A DNA stretch of 23,780 nucleotides from a virus. Shown here piece after piece: positions 1 through 7,694 of this stretch. A model generated the notes under the pieces. It had not been told where the DNA came from. It saw only the letters and a list, made by a program, of their open reading frames with translations, and searched no databases. Made by a program: the position numbers and the translations under genes. Each line of letters begins with the position of its first letter. Positions within the stretch are counted from its first letter, which is position 1. Where the stretch lies: positions 1 to 23,780 of the IMG/VR virus record IMGVR_UViG_3300031565_000375; one strand, written 5' to 3'.

Positions 1-1
1 T

Positions 2-739
2 GGTGAAGTAGAACTCGGTGATACATTTGTAGATAATAATAAAAAAGTTAAACCACTTTTACCAAACGAAGGTGACGTAATAGTAAGAGGTAGATTTGGT
101 AATAATATTAGATTTGGTAATAATCCTGAAACTAATAGTCCAAATATGAAGATTAGTATTGGTCAATCACCGGTGGTAAATAGTTCAGAACCATTGACCC
201 ATTATATAGAAGATATAAATGAAACACCAACATCTATCTGGTCAACATCAGATGAAATAATAGAAATAAAACCTATTACAAAGGGTGCAAGTTATTATTT
301 GAAGTCAGCAAAAAATCCACCAACTACATTTGACAAAGTTCAATTAATTTTCAATACAGATAGAGTTATTTGGAATGCAAAGAAGAATGAGATTTTAATG
401 TTTGCAAATAAAGGTATAGCATTAAATACTCACGGGTATATTGCACTTGATTGTCAAGATACATTTGGAATTACAACATTAGATAAATTAAACATTGCTG
501 CTAAGAATGGAACATTTGTAGATGCACCAAAAATAATTTTAGGCAAAGATGCAAGAGAACCATTAGTATTAGGTGATAAGTTGGTTCAAATATTAGGTGA
601 ACTAATAGATGCAATAGTTCAAGAAACACATCCGACTGGAGCTGGACAAAGTGGACCACCAGTAAACTCTGCTGCATTTAAAATTATTAAAAATAAATTA
701 GCAAGAACGATTTTATCAAAACAAAATAAGACACTTTAA
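2..739 (+). CDS. Baseplate hub/spike protein, gp5-like C-terminal part (5' end outside window)
   Basis: The frame is open from base 2, so the Met codon at 146 is almost certainly internal and the gene begins before the window; 245 residues are visible. The first part has a compact motif, GDVIVRGRFGNNIRFG, of the type found in OB-fold/spike regions of T4-like baseplate hub proteins. It is followed by a run of short beta-strand units (VQLIFNTDRVIWNAKKNEIL, then IALDCQ, ITTLDKLNI, then IILGKDAREPLVLGD) that looks like a trimeric beta-helix needle. In that family the hub protein forms the membrane-piercing tip of the tail tube in the centre of the baseplate. The stop codon overlaps the next start by one base, and gp25- and gp6-like wedge genes follow, which fits a baseplate operon. 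No lysozyme domain is in the visible part, so whether this hub protein carries one is unknown. The assignment rests on motif pattern and context, not on an alignment. Confidence 0.65.
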   Translation, partial: GEVELGDTFVDNNKKVKPLLPNEGDVIVRGRFGNNIRFGNNPETNSPNMKISIGQSPVVNSSEPLTHYIEDINETPTSIWSTSDEIIEIKPITKGASYYLKSAKNPPTTFDKVQLIFNTDRVIWNAKKNEILMFANKGIALNTHGYIALDCQDTFGITTLDKLNIAAKNGTFVDAPKIILGKDAREPLVLGDKLVQILGELIDAIVQETHPTGAGQSGPPVNSAAFKIIKNKLARTILSKQNKTL

Positions 740-1254
740 TGATTAATTGGCCGCAGTTTGAAAATGATATAGCTTCATATTTAGATTTGAAACAAGCAAA
801 GAGTGAAGATGATTTAGCAAAATATATTTCTGATAAATATGACCAACAGATTAAGCTTGGACTAAATCAATACCAAGAAGGAATAGCAGCAACTAATAAA
901 GAATCATTAAAAACATTTATAGCATTAGCATTGAGAGAAGCAAGAGCAGGTAAAAACTTACAATCAGTTGCACAAAGAATATCAACTGGTATAATATCAT
1001 ATTGGAATACAGTTCAAATGAAAATAGATGTTCCACCTCCAGGTGCAGTATCTGTTGTGACTAATAAAGTTATAAGTCCGGGCACTCCGTTTTCATTTGT
1101 AATAATAAATACATTAGACCCAAAGAGATTAGCCAAGGCAATGACAAATGCATTCAAACTACACAGTACTACAATACAAGGAATTACGACTGCATTAGTA
1201 TATACTGGAACGACATTAGTTCCTACTCCCTTTCCTTGGACTGGGATAAAATAG
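739..1254 (+). CDS. Small virion-cluster protein of unknown function
   Basis: I do not recognise this 171-residue protein. It is mostly alpha-helical and charged over residues 1-90 (acidic and lysine-rich helices, with an alanine-rich stretch near 60-75). The second half holds a proline-rich turn (DVPPPGAVS, near residue 98) and hydrophobic strands towards the C terminus. There is no signal peptide and no clear membrane segment. The start overlaps the stop of the spike gene by one base, so translation is probably coupled. It ends in TAG, the only TAG among the complete genes here. Position between the hub/spike gene and the gp25/gp6 wedge genes suggests a small baseplate or tail-completion component, but nothing in the sequence proves this. 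Confidence 0.75.
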   Translation: MINWPQFENDIASYLDLKQAKSEDDLAKYISDKYDQQIKLGLNQYQEGIAATNKESLKTFIALALREARAGKNLQSVAQRISTGIISYWNTVQMKIDVPPPGAVSVVTNKVISPGTPFSFVIINTLDPKRLAKAMTNAFKLHSTTIQGITTALVYTGTTLVPTPFPWTGIK

Positions 1255-1262
1255 CAGTTTCA

Positions 1263-1280
1263 TATATTTATTTATAATAT
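1263..1280 (+). promoter_or_regulatory. Candidate phage promoter (ATATTTAT motif)
   Basis: An A/T-only block in the 51-nt gap before the gene at 1306. Its core ATATTTAT (1264-1271) begins 42 nt before the start codon and is followed by TTATAATAT. The same core lies 37-42 nt before the starts at 11190, 14820 and 19014. The octamer also occurs inside genes of this A/T-rich genome, so the support is position rather than rarity. Confidence 0.35.
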
Positions 1281-1305
1281 AGTTTAATAACAAAGGAGAG
1301 TTTCA

Positions 1306-2043
1306 ATGGATAACAAAAAATTAGCAAAACTGATAGATGGAATAGTAAAGCTAAGAATAGAAAAAATATTGAAATCTGATAGTTTGAGAGCAATTATTAA
1401 AGAAGAAGCACAAAAAGAGCTTATTAAAATATTGTTAGAGGCAAAAAGTGAAATAAGACCCAAGAAACGCAGTTCTACATCACTAAAATCAGCAGCATCG
1501 GTATTAGGTGAAGATAGGAGAAGAACAGAAAGAACTTATCCTACATTACCAAACAGAGCACCTAAAACATATTCTAAAAATCCAGCTTTGAATGCAATAT
1601 TATCTCAAACTGCTGGTGATCCAAGTTCAATGGCACAATATAATAGTCAAACATCATTAGCAGATATGGTAGATGGTGGTCAATCTGTAAGCGTAGGTGC
1701 AAACAGTTCTATATTAAATAGCAGAGTATCTGTAGATGCAGGAAACTTGGCTAACGAAGCATTAGCAATGGCTCAAGGAGAACTTTCAAAATATGGAATG
1801 GCAAAAAGTATAACAGAAGAAGTTAATATGGATTCACCTGGTTCTGCTAATACAAACTTCAAAGATATGTTTGATGATAAATATGTTGAATATAATGAAG
1901 ACATATCTCAGGTTGATGACGGAATGGTTTTAGAAGGTGGTAATGATGGAATGGAACATATTACAAGAGCTCTTACAAGAGACTATTCACAACTAATGGT
2001 AGCAGCAGACCAAAAAGCAAAAGAAAAAAGACCGGTCTTATAA
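1306..2043 (+). CDS. Unknown baseplate-cluster protein with helical, lysine-rich N terminus
   Basis: This 245-residue protein is unrecognised. Residues 1-47 are a predicted amphipathic helix rich in Lys, Leu, Ile and Glu. Within it, residues 26-34 (SLRAIIKEE) closely resemble the N-terminal tag of the small proteins encoded at 5017 and 12863 (SQLKAIIKEE). The middle (about 48-150) is low in hydrophobics and rich in Ser, Ala, Asn and Gly, probably extended or disordered. The C-terminal third is acidic (DMFDDKYVEYNEDISQVDDG). A strong AAAGGAG site lies 8 nt before the start, and the preceding gap holds a candidate promoter, so this gene may open a transcription unit that runs into the gp25- and gp6-like genes. 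The lack of a globular core hints at a scaffold, chaperone or linker role; that is only inference. Confidence 0.75.
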   Translation: MDNKKLAKLIDGIVKLRIEKILKSDSLRAIIKEEAQKELIKILLEAKSEIRPKKRSSTSLKSAASVLGEDRRRTERTYPTLPNRAPKTYSKNPALNAILSQTAGDPSSMAQYNSQTSLADMVDGGQSVSVGANSSILNSRVSVDAGNLANEALAMAQGELSKYGMAKSITEEVNMDSPGSANTNFKDMFDDKYVEYNEDISQVDDGMVLEGGNDGMEHITRALTRDYSQLMVAADQKAKEKRPVL

Positions 2044-2054
2044 TAAGGAAATAA

Positions 2055-2444
2055 ATGGGAACTATAAAAGGTATAAACGTAGATTATCCAATAACAAAAG
2101 GAAATACAGGGTTTTTCAAACAAACCTTTGACACACTTTCTGCTGCCAGAAGTAAGATTTATATTTTACTAAAAACTGATCCAAGAGAAAGAGTATTTAA
2201 TCCTACGTTTGGTTTAGGAATGAGACAATATTTGTTTGAACCCATTACCCAATATACAGTTGATGATATTACTCAAAAAATACAAGATAGTATTGCTATG
2301 TATATACCTGAAGTATATATTTCAAACTTAGAAGTAAATGCTGATTTTAATAATAATGTAGATAGAAATGAAATAATAATTAAATTAACAGTTAATTTGA
2401 AAAAAGATCCAACACAAACTACAACCGTTAGAACGACTATATAA
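2055..2444 (+). CDS. 25: Baseplate wedge subunit, gp25-like (GPW/gp25 family)
   Basis: The 129-residue length is close to T4 gp25 (132 residues). The layout is that of the GPW/gp25 family: an N-terminal strand region, a helix with a conserved-looking run (PRERVFNPTFGLGMRQYLFE, near residues 43-62), a helix ending in an IPEV motif (DSIAMYIPEVYI), and C-terminal beta strands (IIIKLTVNL). In contractile tails this protein sits in the inner baseplate, binds gp6-type wedge proteins, and its sheath-like domain starts polymerisation of the tail sheath. The gp6-like gene follows after 12 nt, the gene order seen in many T4-like phages. The start has AAGGA 8 nt upstream. Confidence 0.9.
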   Translation: MGTIKGINVDYPITKGNTGFFKQTFDTLSAARSKIYILLKTDPRERVFNPTFGLGMRQYLFEPITQYTVDDITQKIQDSIAMYIPEVYISNLEVNADFNNNVDRNEIIIKLTVNLKKDPTQTTTVRTTI

Positions 2445-2456
2445 TAGGAGAACTTA

Positions 2457-4307
2457 ATGCCAACAAAAGATATATTTAAGGATGTAAAATATCTCAATAA
2501 AGATTTTGTATCTACACGAAACACTTTAATAGAGTTTTCTAAAATATATTTCCCAGAGGAATATAATGATTTTAGTGACTCATCTGTTGGTATGATGTTT
2601 ATTGAAATGAGTGCTTACGTTGCAGATGTTTTATCTTTATACACCGATACACAATTACGAGAGTCTTTGATTCAGTTTGCTAAAAATAAAAGTAATATAT
2701 TTAATATTGCTCAATCATTTAGTTATCAACCAAAATTAGCAGGTGTCTCATATACAGATTTAGATATTTATCAAATTGTTCCGGCTATTACCACTGGCGT
2801 AGATTTTTTACCCAATTGGAATTATGCACTAAAAATTAAAAATATGAGAGTAGCATCTCAGACAAATCCGGATATTCAATTTAGAATTGATAGTCCAGTT
2901 GATTTTGCAGAATCTGGATCAGAACCAACAGACATTACAATTTATGAATTAGATGGTTCAAATGTAGCATATTATTTATTAAAGAAAACAATAAAGGCAT
3001 CATCTGGAATAGTCACTACAAAAACATTTACAATTGGTAATGCTAAAAAATATTTAAATATAGCTCTACCAGATACTGATATAGTAGATATTTTAAACGT
3101 AGTAGATTCAGATGGTAATACTTGGTATGAAGTTCCTTACTTAGCACAAGATACTGTTATTGAAAGTATCCCAACAGAACAAATTTCCCAATACAGTGAT
3201 TATAGATATACAGTTCCTTATGTATTAAGATATAGAAAAGCACCAAGAAGATTTATTAAAAGAGTTAGAACTGATAATAGAACTGAACTACAGTTTGGTG
3301 CAGGTGTAAGTGCTATAGCAGATGAATTATTAATACCTAATCCAAGAACAATTGGTTATACATATTTTAATAGACCTGTTGATCCAAGAAACTTTTTAAA
3401 TACACGAACATATGGTTTAGCACCATCTAATATTACTTTAACTGTCACATATGTAAGAGGAACCGACGAGAGAGCAAATGCTGCAGTTGGAGATGTTAGT
3501 GTAGTCATAAATGCAGAAATAACAAATGATTCGACCGGTCTAGCAGATTATAGTAGAGTTAAAGCTTCATTAGCAGCAGTTAATTCTGTTCCCGCAACAG
3601 GAGCCAAAGGTGCAGAAAGTTTAGATGAGATTAGAAATAATACAATGGCATTTTTTGCTGCTCAAGAACGTTGTGTGACTATAGAAGATTATAGAATTAG
3701 AATAATGTCAATGCACCCAAGATATGGAACAGTTGCTAAGGTTGATATTATTCAAGATAGAGTAAAATCTTCTGGAAAAGATGCACTAAAAGGATATGTT
3801 GAAAACTTCTTAGCTCTAAATGCATATTGTTTATCATATGATGGTGACAAACATTTAATAACATTAAACCAAGCAGTAAAAGATAATTTAAAAGTATATT
3901 TAGAACAATATAGAATAGCAACAGATGCAGTTAATATTAAAGATGCTTATATAATTAATATTGGTGTAGAGTTTGAAATTATTACATATCAAAATGTAAA
4001 AAATAAAAGAGCAGTTGTATTACGTTGTATTGACGCACTAAAGACTTATTTTAATATTGATAACTGGCAAATAGGTCAGCCAATATTAATAACAGATTTA
4101 TATAACCTATTAGATAAAATTGAGGGTGTAAGAACTGTATCGGATATTAAAATAATAAATAAATATGACTCAACTGGAGTTCAATATTCAAGTAATGTTT
4201 ATGACACATACGCAGCAACTTATGAGGGAGTAGTTTATACTTCATTAGACCCAAGTTGTTTCGAAGTTAAATATCCCGATAAAGATATATTTGGAAGGGC
4301 AAAATAA
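2457..4307 (+). CDS. 6: Baseplate wedge subunit, gp6-like
   Basis: At 616 residues it is near T4 gp6 (660). The N terminus carries the family pattern: YLNKDFVSTRNTLIEFSKIY, then FPEEYNDF, a serine/glycine turn and FIEMSAYVADVLSLYTDTQL, then a region ending in FSYQPKLAG. This is the typical opening of gp6/gpJ-type wedge proteins. In the assembled baseplate, gp6 dimers form the continuous inner ring that ties the wedges together and contacts gp25 and gp53. The C-terminal part (about 400-600) has alternating helices and strands (IEDYRIRIMSMHPRYGTVAK, LYNLLDKIEGVRTVSDI), also typical of the baseplate J-like domain. It follows the gp25-like gene and shares one base with the next small gene, so the two are probably translationally coupled. 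No disruption is seen. Confidence 0.9.
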   Translation: MPTKDIFKDVKYLNKDFVSTRNTLIEFSKIYFPEEYNDFSDSSVGMMFIEMSAYVADVLSLYTDTQLRESLIQFAKNKSNIFNIAQSFSYQPKLAGVSYTDLDIYQIVPAITTGVDFLPNWNYALKIKNMRVASQTNPDIQFRIDSPVDFAESGSEPTDITIYELDGSNVAYYLLKKTIKASSGIVTTKTFTIGNAKKYLNIALPDTDIVDILNVVDSDGNTWYEVPYLAQDTVIESIPTEQISQYSDYRYTVPYVLRYRKAPRRFIKRVRTDNRTELQFGAGVSAIADELLIPNPRTIGYTYFNRPVDPRNFLNTRTYGLAPSNITLTVTYVRGTDERANAAVGDVSVVINAEITNDSTGLADYSRVKASLAAVNSVPATGAKGAESLDEIRNNTMAFFAAQERCVTIEDYRIRIMSMHPRYGTVAKVDIIQDRVKSSGKDALKGYVENFLALNAYCLSYDGDKHLITLNQAVKDNLKVYLEQYRIATDAVNIKDAYIINIGVEFEIITYQNVKNKRAVVLRCIDALKTYFNIDNWQIGQPILITDLYNLLDKIEGVRTVSDIKIINKYDSTGVQYSSNVYDTYAATYEGVVYTSLDPSCFEVKYPDKDIFGRAK

Positions 4308-4342
4308 TGAGCACAATTAAATTAAAAAAATTATTAAAAGAA
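4307..4342 (+). repeat. Tag-coding repeat, copy A1
   Basis: The first 12 codons of the gene at 4307 match the first 12 codons of the gene at 4645 at 34 of 36 bases; the rest of the two genes does not match. Both encode MSTIKLKKLLxE. The near identity at DNA level limited to the tag suggests recent duplication of the 5' end, or recombination at it. Confidence 0.85.
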
Positions 4343-4636
4343 TATAGTGATAAGAACGTATTTAAGGTACCAGTTAGTGTATCCCAATCAGATAAAAATC
4401 ACTTAAGTTATTTTAATGTTTCAGGTAATTCTAATGATGATTTAAAAGTAATAATTAAATTATTAAAAGGCAGAAATTTTAAGTATAAAGGAAAGACATC
4501 GGGTCATTACCCAAGCGAACATTGGTATTATGATGGTAAAAAATATCCTATAGGTAATTATAGATTAACTGGACACTATGAACTAAGAGGAAATCCAGGT
4601 GATTTTATAGAAGTAGAAGAAATAAATTTTAACTAA
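4307..4636 (+). CDS. Small tagged protein, type A (MSTIKLKKLLKE N terminus), unknown function
   Basis: This 109-residue protein begins MSTIKLKKLLKEYSD. The first 12 residues are nearly identical to those encoded at 4645, and related to the tag at 14019, while the rest is different. The body is polar with several aromatic residues (HYPSEHWYYDGKKYPIGNY near 66-84) and an acidic end, which looks like a small globular beta-rich domain; I do not recognise it. The tag ends with L-K-E at residues 10-12, the [LI]-x-E form cleaved by T4-type prohead proteases. An internal head protein or other packaged cargo is therefore a possible reading, but unproved. The start codon overlaps the stop of the gp6-like gene by one base. 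Confidence 0.75.
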   Translation: MSTIKLKKLLKEYSDKNVFKVPVSVSQSDKNHLSYFNVSGNSNDDLKVIIKLLKGRNFKYKGKTSGHYPSEHWYYDGKKYPIGNYRLTGHYELRGNPGDFIEVEEINFN

Positions 4637-4644
4637 GGAATACA

Positions 4645-4680
4645 ATGAGTACAATTAAATTAAAAAAATTATTAACAGAA
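4645..4680 (+). repeat. Tag-coding repeat, copy A2
   Basis: Second copy of the 36-bp tag-coding segment; it differs from 4307-4342 at two positions (AGC/AGT Ser codon and AAA/ACA, Lys to Thr at residue 11). Confidence 0.85.
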
Positions 4681-5007
4681 GTACATTGGTATGTAAGATC
4701 TATAAAGAATAGAGATGAAATTAATCCTAAAAATATGAAGATGGTAATGAAATATGACGCAAGACAAGATGGGACTATTATTGCTACATTTGTAGATAGA
4801 TATATTTTAGTTGGTCATTACTACGATGATAATATATACAAATATGGAATTAAATGGAAAAAACATTCAGATTCATCATCATCATATAAATGGTTAGTTG
4901 AATTTGATAGTATAGAAGAATTAAATAAAGAATTTGGATTACGTCTAGATAAAAAAACAATTCAGAAACAAATAGATAAATTAGAAGATAAATATCATAA
5001 CTCATAA
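4645..5007 (+). CDS. Small tagged protein, type A (MSTIKLKKLLTE N terminus), unknown function
   Basis: A 120-residue protein whose first 12 residues repeat those of its upstream neighbour except for Lys to Thr at residue 11, giving LLTE. The remainder is unrelated: a strand-rich middle (GTIIATFVDRYILVGHYYD, then YKYGIKWKK), a serine run near residue 75 (DSSSSYKW), and a helical, charged C terminus (EELNKEFGLRLDKKTIQKQI). I do not recognise the fold. The LTE at residues 10-12 fits the [LI]-x-E prohead-protease consensus even better than its neighbour. It has an AAGGA site 7 nt upstream and lies 8 nt after the previous stop. Shared tag plus divergent body suggests a targeting sequence attached to different cargo. 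Confidence 0.75.
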   Translation: MSTIKLKKLLTEVHWYVRSIKNRDEINPKNMKMVMKYDARQDGTIIATFVDRYILVGHYYDDNIYKYGIKWKKHSDSSSSYKWLVEFDSIEELNKEFGLRLDKKTIQKQIDKLEDKYHNS

Positions 5008-5016
5008 TGAATTAAA

Positions 5017-5076
5017 ATGAAAAAATCACAACTAAAAGCAATCATAAAAGAAGAAATTAAAAATGTGGTCAAAGAA
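5017..5076 (+). repeat. Tag-coding repeat, copy B1
   Basis: The first 20 codons match those at 12863-12922 at 51 of 60 bases, including an identical first 21 bases. Similarity stops after the tag, as in the type-A pair. Confidence 0.8.
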
Positions 5077-5271
5077 GATTATAGAAAAGATTATGCTTCC
5101 TATAAATCTAAATGGAAAGCATTAGAGACTGCTCTTAAAGCATATAAAAATGAACTTAAAAGATTAAATTCTGCGTCGGGTATGCCCCAAATAAAAGACA
5201 TAGAAAGACAACTTGTAAATTTAAATGTAGAAGCAGATGAATTAGTTAGTACATATGGTTATGGTGAATAA
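5017..5271 (+). CDS. Small tagged protein, type B (MKKSQLKAIIKEE N terminus), helical
   Basis: An 84-residue, almost wholly helical and charged protein. Residues 1-20 form the type-B tag, shared in sequence and in DNA (51 of 60 bases) with the gene at 12863. The body (about 25-75) is a likely coiled coil (WKALETALKAYKNELKRL, then IKDIERQLVNLNVEADEL). The tag holds I-K-E at residues 10-12 and V-K-E at 18-20. No good ribosome-binding site is visible in the 9-nt gap after the previous stop (TAATGAATTAAAATG), so re-initiation after the upstream gene is likely. Function unknown. Small helical internal proteins are common in T4-like heads, but other roles are possible. Confidence 0.7.
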   Translation: MKKSQLKAIIKEEIKNVVKEDYRKDYASYKSKWKALETALKAYKNELKRLNSASGMPQIKDIERQLVNLNVEADELVSTYGYGE

Positions 5272-5289
5272 TATAACAAGGAGAAATTA

Positions 5290-6408
5290 ATGCATATTTT
5301 TGTAGTGCCTTCAAAAGATACAACAATTTATAATGATGAGCCAACTCAAAACACTGGTAAAGATGAAATATTAGAAATAATAAAGAAACCTATAACTGCG
5401 GCTTCTAGAAGTCTTTCACCATCAGAAACAGCATATGTTTCAGCATCTATATTATCAAGAGCTTTGATTCAATTTGATTTGAGTTATATATCTAGGTCAA
5501 TAGCTGCAGGGACAATTACTGCTCCGAGATTTTATTTAAATATGCACGTGTGTAGAGTTGATGGGCAAGAAGAGTCTTCAACACTTTATATTTATCCTAT
5601 ACAAACGGGTTCTAGTTGGGTTCAAGGTATTGGTAAGAGATGGGATGGTGTAATAAGAGAAGAAGGTGCAAGTTGGACAGCAAGTGATGGTGAAGTACCA
5701 ACGTATTGGGCACTATCAGGCAGTAATTTTATAGACACAGGATCTCTGACAGCAACAGCATCATTATGGCCTAACCAAAATAATTTTACAGATAGTGAAA
5801 TATATACATATGAATTAGCAGACCTAAGAGCAGATGTAAGTAATATTGTAAATAGGTGGTTTAGTGGGTCTGAAAATAACGGATTTTTAATAAAACGTTC
5901 TGTATCTGAAGAGGAAGACGTAAAAGATTATGGTATAATTCAATTTTATTCAAGTGATACACATACAGTCTATGGACCAACTTTAGAGGTTGCCTGGGAT
6001 GATTCAGCATTCGCTACAGGAACATTAGTTGCTTCTAATATAGATGATATGTTTATATACACAAAGAATTTGAAAGCACAATATAATAATAGAGAAAAAG
6101 CCAGAATAAAAGTTGGAACTAGAGAATTATTTCCATCTAAATCATATGCAGATTCTAATCCATATTTACACCAAAAATATTTACCAACATCTTCTTATTA
6201 TTCTGTAATTGATTCATTTACAGCAGAAACAATTGTGCCATTTGATACTGGTTCAACAAAAATAAGTTGTGATAGTAATGGTAATTTTTTCAATATATGG
6301 ATGAATGGTTTTCAACCAGAAAGATTTTACAAATTAAGAGTTAAAGTTGTATCGGGTTCATCAGAAAATATTTTTGATATTCCAACTAATTTTAAGGTAG
6401 TTAGATAA
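5290..6408 (+). CDS. Virion structural protein with DNRLRE-like beta-sandwich N-terminal region
   Basis: This 372-residue protein opens with a pattern like the DNRLRE/CBM-type beta-sandwich found in secreted and virion surface proteins: DTTIYNDEPTQNTGKDEIL (residues 10-28), SRALIQFDLS (56-65), a strand RFYLNMHVCRV, then IYPIQTGSSWVQG and a Trp-rich segment. The region closes near residue 235 with YGPTLEVAWDD. The remaining part (about 240-372) is another beta-rich domain (KARIKVGTRELFPSK, FYKLRVKVVSGSSENIFDI). There is no signal peptide. It follows the tagged genes after 18 nt with an AAGGAG site, and its stop overlaps the next start by one base. Place in the cluster, in the slot of T4 gp7/gp8, suggests a peripheral baseplate or tail protein. 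The fold call is from pattern only. Confidence 0.7.
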   Translation: MHIFVVPSKDTTIYNDEPTQNTGKDEILEIIKKPITAASRSLSPSETAYVSASILSRALIQFDLSYISRSIAAGTITAPRFYLNMHVCRVDGQEESSTLYIYPIQTGSSWVQGIGKRWDGVIREEGASWTASDGEVPTYWALSGSNFIDTGSLTATASLWPNQNNFTDSEIYTYELADLRADVSNIVNRWFSGSENNGFLIKRSVSEEEDVKDYGIIQFYSSDTHTVYGPTLEVAWDDSAFATGTLVASNIDDMFIYTKNLKAQYNNREKARIKVGTRELFPSKSYADSNPYLHQKYLPTSSYYSVIDSFTAETIVPFDTGSTKISCDSNGNFFNIWMNGFQPERFYKLRVKVVSGSSENIFDIPTNFKVVR

Positions 6409-7694
6409 TGAGTGAAGTTAATAGCAATAATTATGAAGGTTTTACCGGGTCATTTGTTCCTGTTAGAGATATTAATAATAATTTATTATCTATTACAAGT
6501 TCAACTGTTCCAATTAATGACGAGTCTCAATTTATAGAACAGGATTCTTCCCGTGTCTATTATTCATCAAGTTCACTAAATCAGATAGTAGATACTAATT
6601 TTTCTGAATTAACAATAACAGATGAAGGTCAATTTACTATACCTTCTGGAAGTTTTATTGCTAATGAGTCTGATTATCAATGGTTATTAGACCGTATTCT
6701 AAACTTAGAAGAAGATTTAATATCAACAGAAAGTTTATTTCAATCAGAAATAGAAATATTAACCTCAGAAAATACAGCATTAGAGAGAACAGTTCAATCA
6801 GTTGCTGGTGCTGCTCTAAACATTACTAATGAATTAATTTCAAGATATGAGGCAACACAATCGGTTGCAAATGATTTGGGTGCATTTAGATATTTATGGA
6901 ATACACCATTTAATGATATAATAACAAATAGAAATGGTAATTTAACAGGTAGTCATCACGAATATTTAGATATCTCACAATCAGGAGCAACCGGTTTAGG
7001 TCAAATTCCTACAACAATTCACAGAACAGAAGTTAGTTATAGTTTAGCATATGACGGTAATTATTTAGTAGATTTATTTACAAACTATGAATGGGGAACA
7101 TTAACAATAGCTGCGCTACAAGGTAAAATAATAGAGTTGCATGCAGTGACAAAGTCGATGCAAGATCAAATAATTAGTTTAGAAAATCAATTATATATAT
7201 GTCGAAATAGTGGTGGAACTTCCGGTACATCTGGTGGTGGTGGAACACTTGGTCAATTATCTATTCATATTCAAACTCCTGATTTGAATAATGTTGTTGA
7301 AACATATAAAGATTTTGAAATTAGATTTAAGACAGACGATGGTCCATCAAGTCAATATAATTACGTAGATTGGATGTATGAACATGCAACAGGTGGTTTT
7401 ATGAATACAAGACATGTACAATATATAAATTCTTCTACTATTACATTTTGGAAAGATGTAGAATATACTTATTATAAATCAGATGGTGACCCACTAATTG
7501 GTCATAGATGGGATCCATGGGTTTTAGAAGCACAAGATGTGACTTCACTACAAGTTAAAATTGCCGGTGTATTACAACAACCATTTATTATTAATAATGA
7601 AAATTTAAGTAATTTATCATTTCCAGTAAAAGCAGGTCAAACAACTAATGTTTATATCGTTGCAGATAAACGTGCATGGGGACTTAGAGCATAA
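6408..7694 (+). CDS. Virion structural protein with two coiled coils and a Gly-rich linker
   Basis: An unrecognised 428-residue protein with clear modules. Residues 1-85 are Ser/Thr/Asn-rich. Residues 90-150 form a coiled coil (WLLDRILNLEEDLIST, then SEIEILTSENTALERTV). A globular stretch spans about 155-230. A second short coiled coil (GKIIELHAVTKSMQDQIISL) covers about 236-262. A flexible linker NSGGTSGTSGGGGTLG covers about 266-281. A C-terminal beta-rich domain (285-428) is rich in aromatics. Coiled coils joined to terminal beta domains are usual in trimeric fibres and baseplate connectors, so I infer a trimeric baseplate or short-fibre part. Both ends overlap neighbouring genes by one base (TAATG), consistent with tight coupling in a structural operon. 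Confidence 0.75.
   Translation: MSEVNSNNYEGFTGSFVPVRDINNNLLSITSSTVPINDESQFIEQDSSRVYYSSSSLNQIVDTNFSELTITDEGQFTIPSGSFIANESDYQWLLDRILNLEEDLISTESLFQSEIEILTSENTALERTVQSVAGAALNITNELISRYEATQSVANDLGAFRYLWNTPFNDIITNRNGNLTGSHHEYLDISQSGATGLGQIPTTIHRTEVSYSLAYDGNYLVDLFTNYEWGTLTIAALQGKIIELHAVTKSMQDQIISLENQLYICRNSGGTSGTSGGGGTLGQLSIHIQTPDLNNVVETYKDFEIRFKTDDGPSSQYNYVDWMYEHATGGFMNTRHVQYINSSTITFWKDVEYTYYKSDGDPLIGHRWDPWVLEAQDVTSLQVKIAGVLQQPFIINNENLSNLSFPVKAGQTTNVYIVADKRAWGLRA

Noticed and set aside
2273-2524. Minus-strand open frame of 83 codons
   Set aside because: It lies antisense to the gp25/gp6-like genes, has no ribosome-binding site and only arises from A/T-rich codon use; the other minus-strand frames (7617-7877, 10135-10380, 19592-19825, 23129-23380) are rejected for the same reason.
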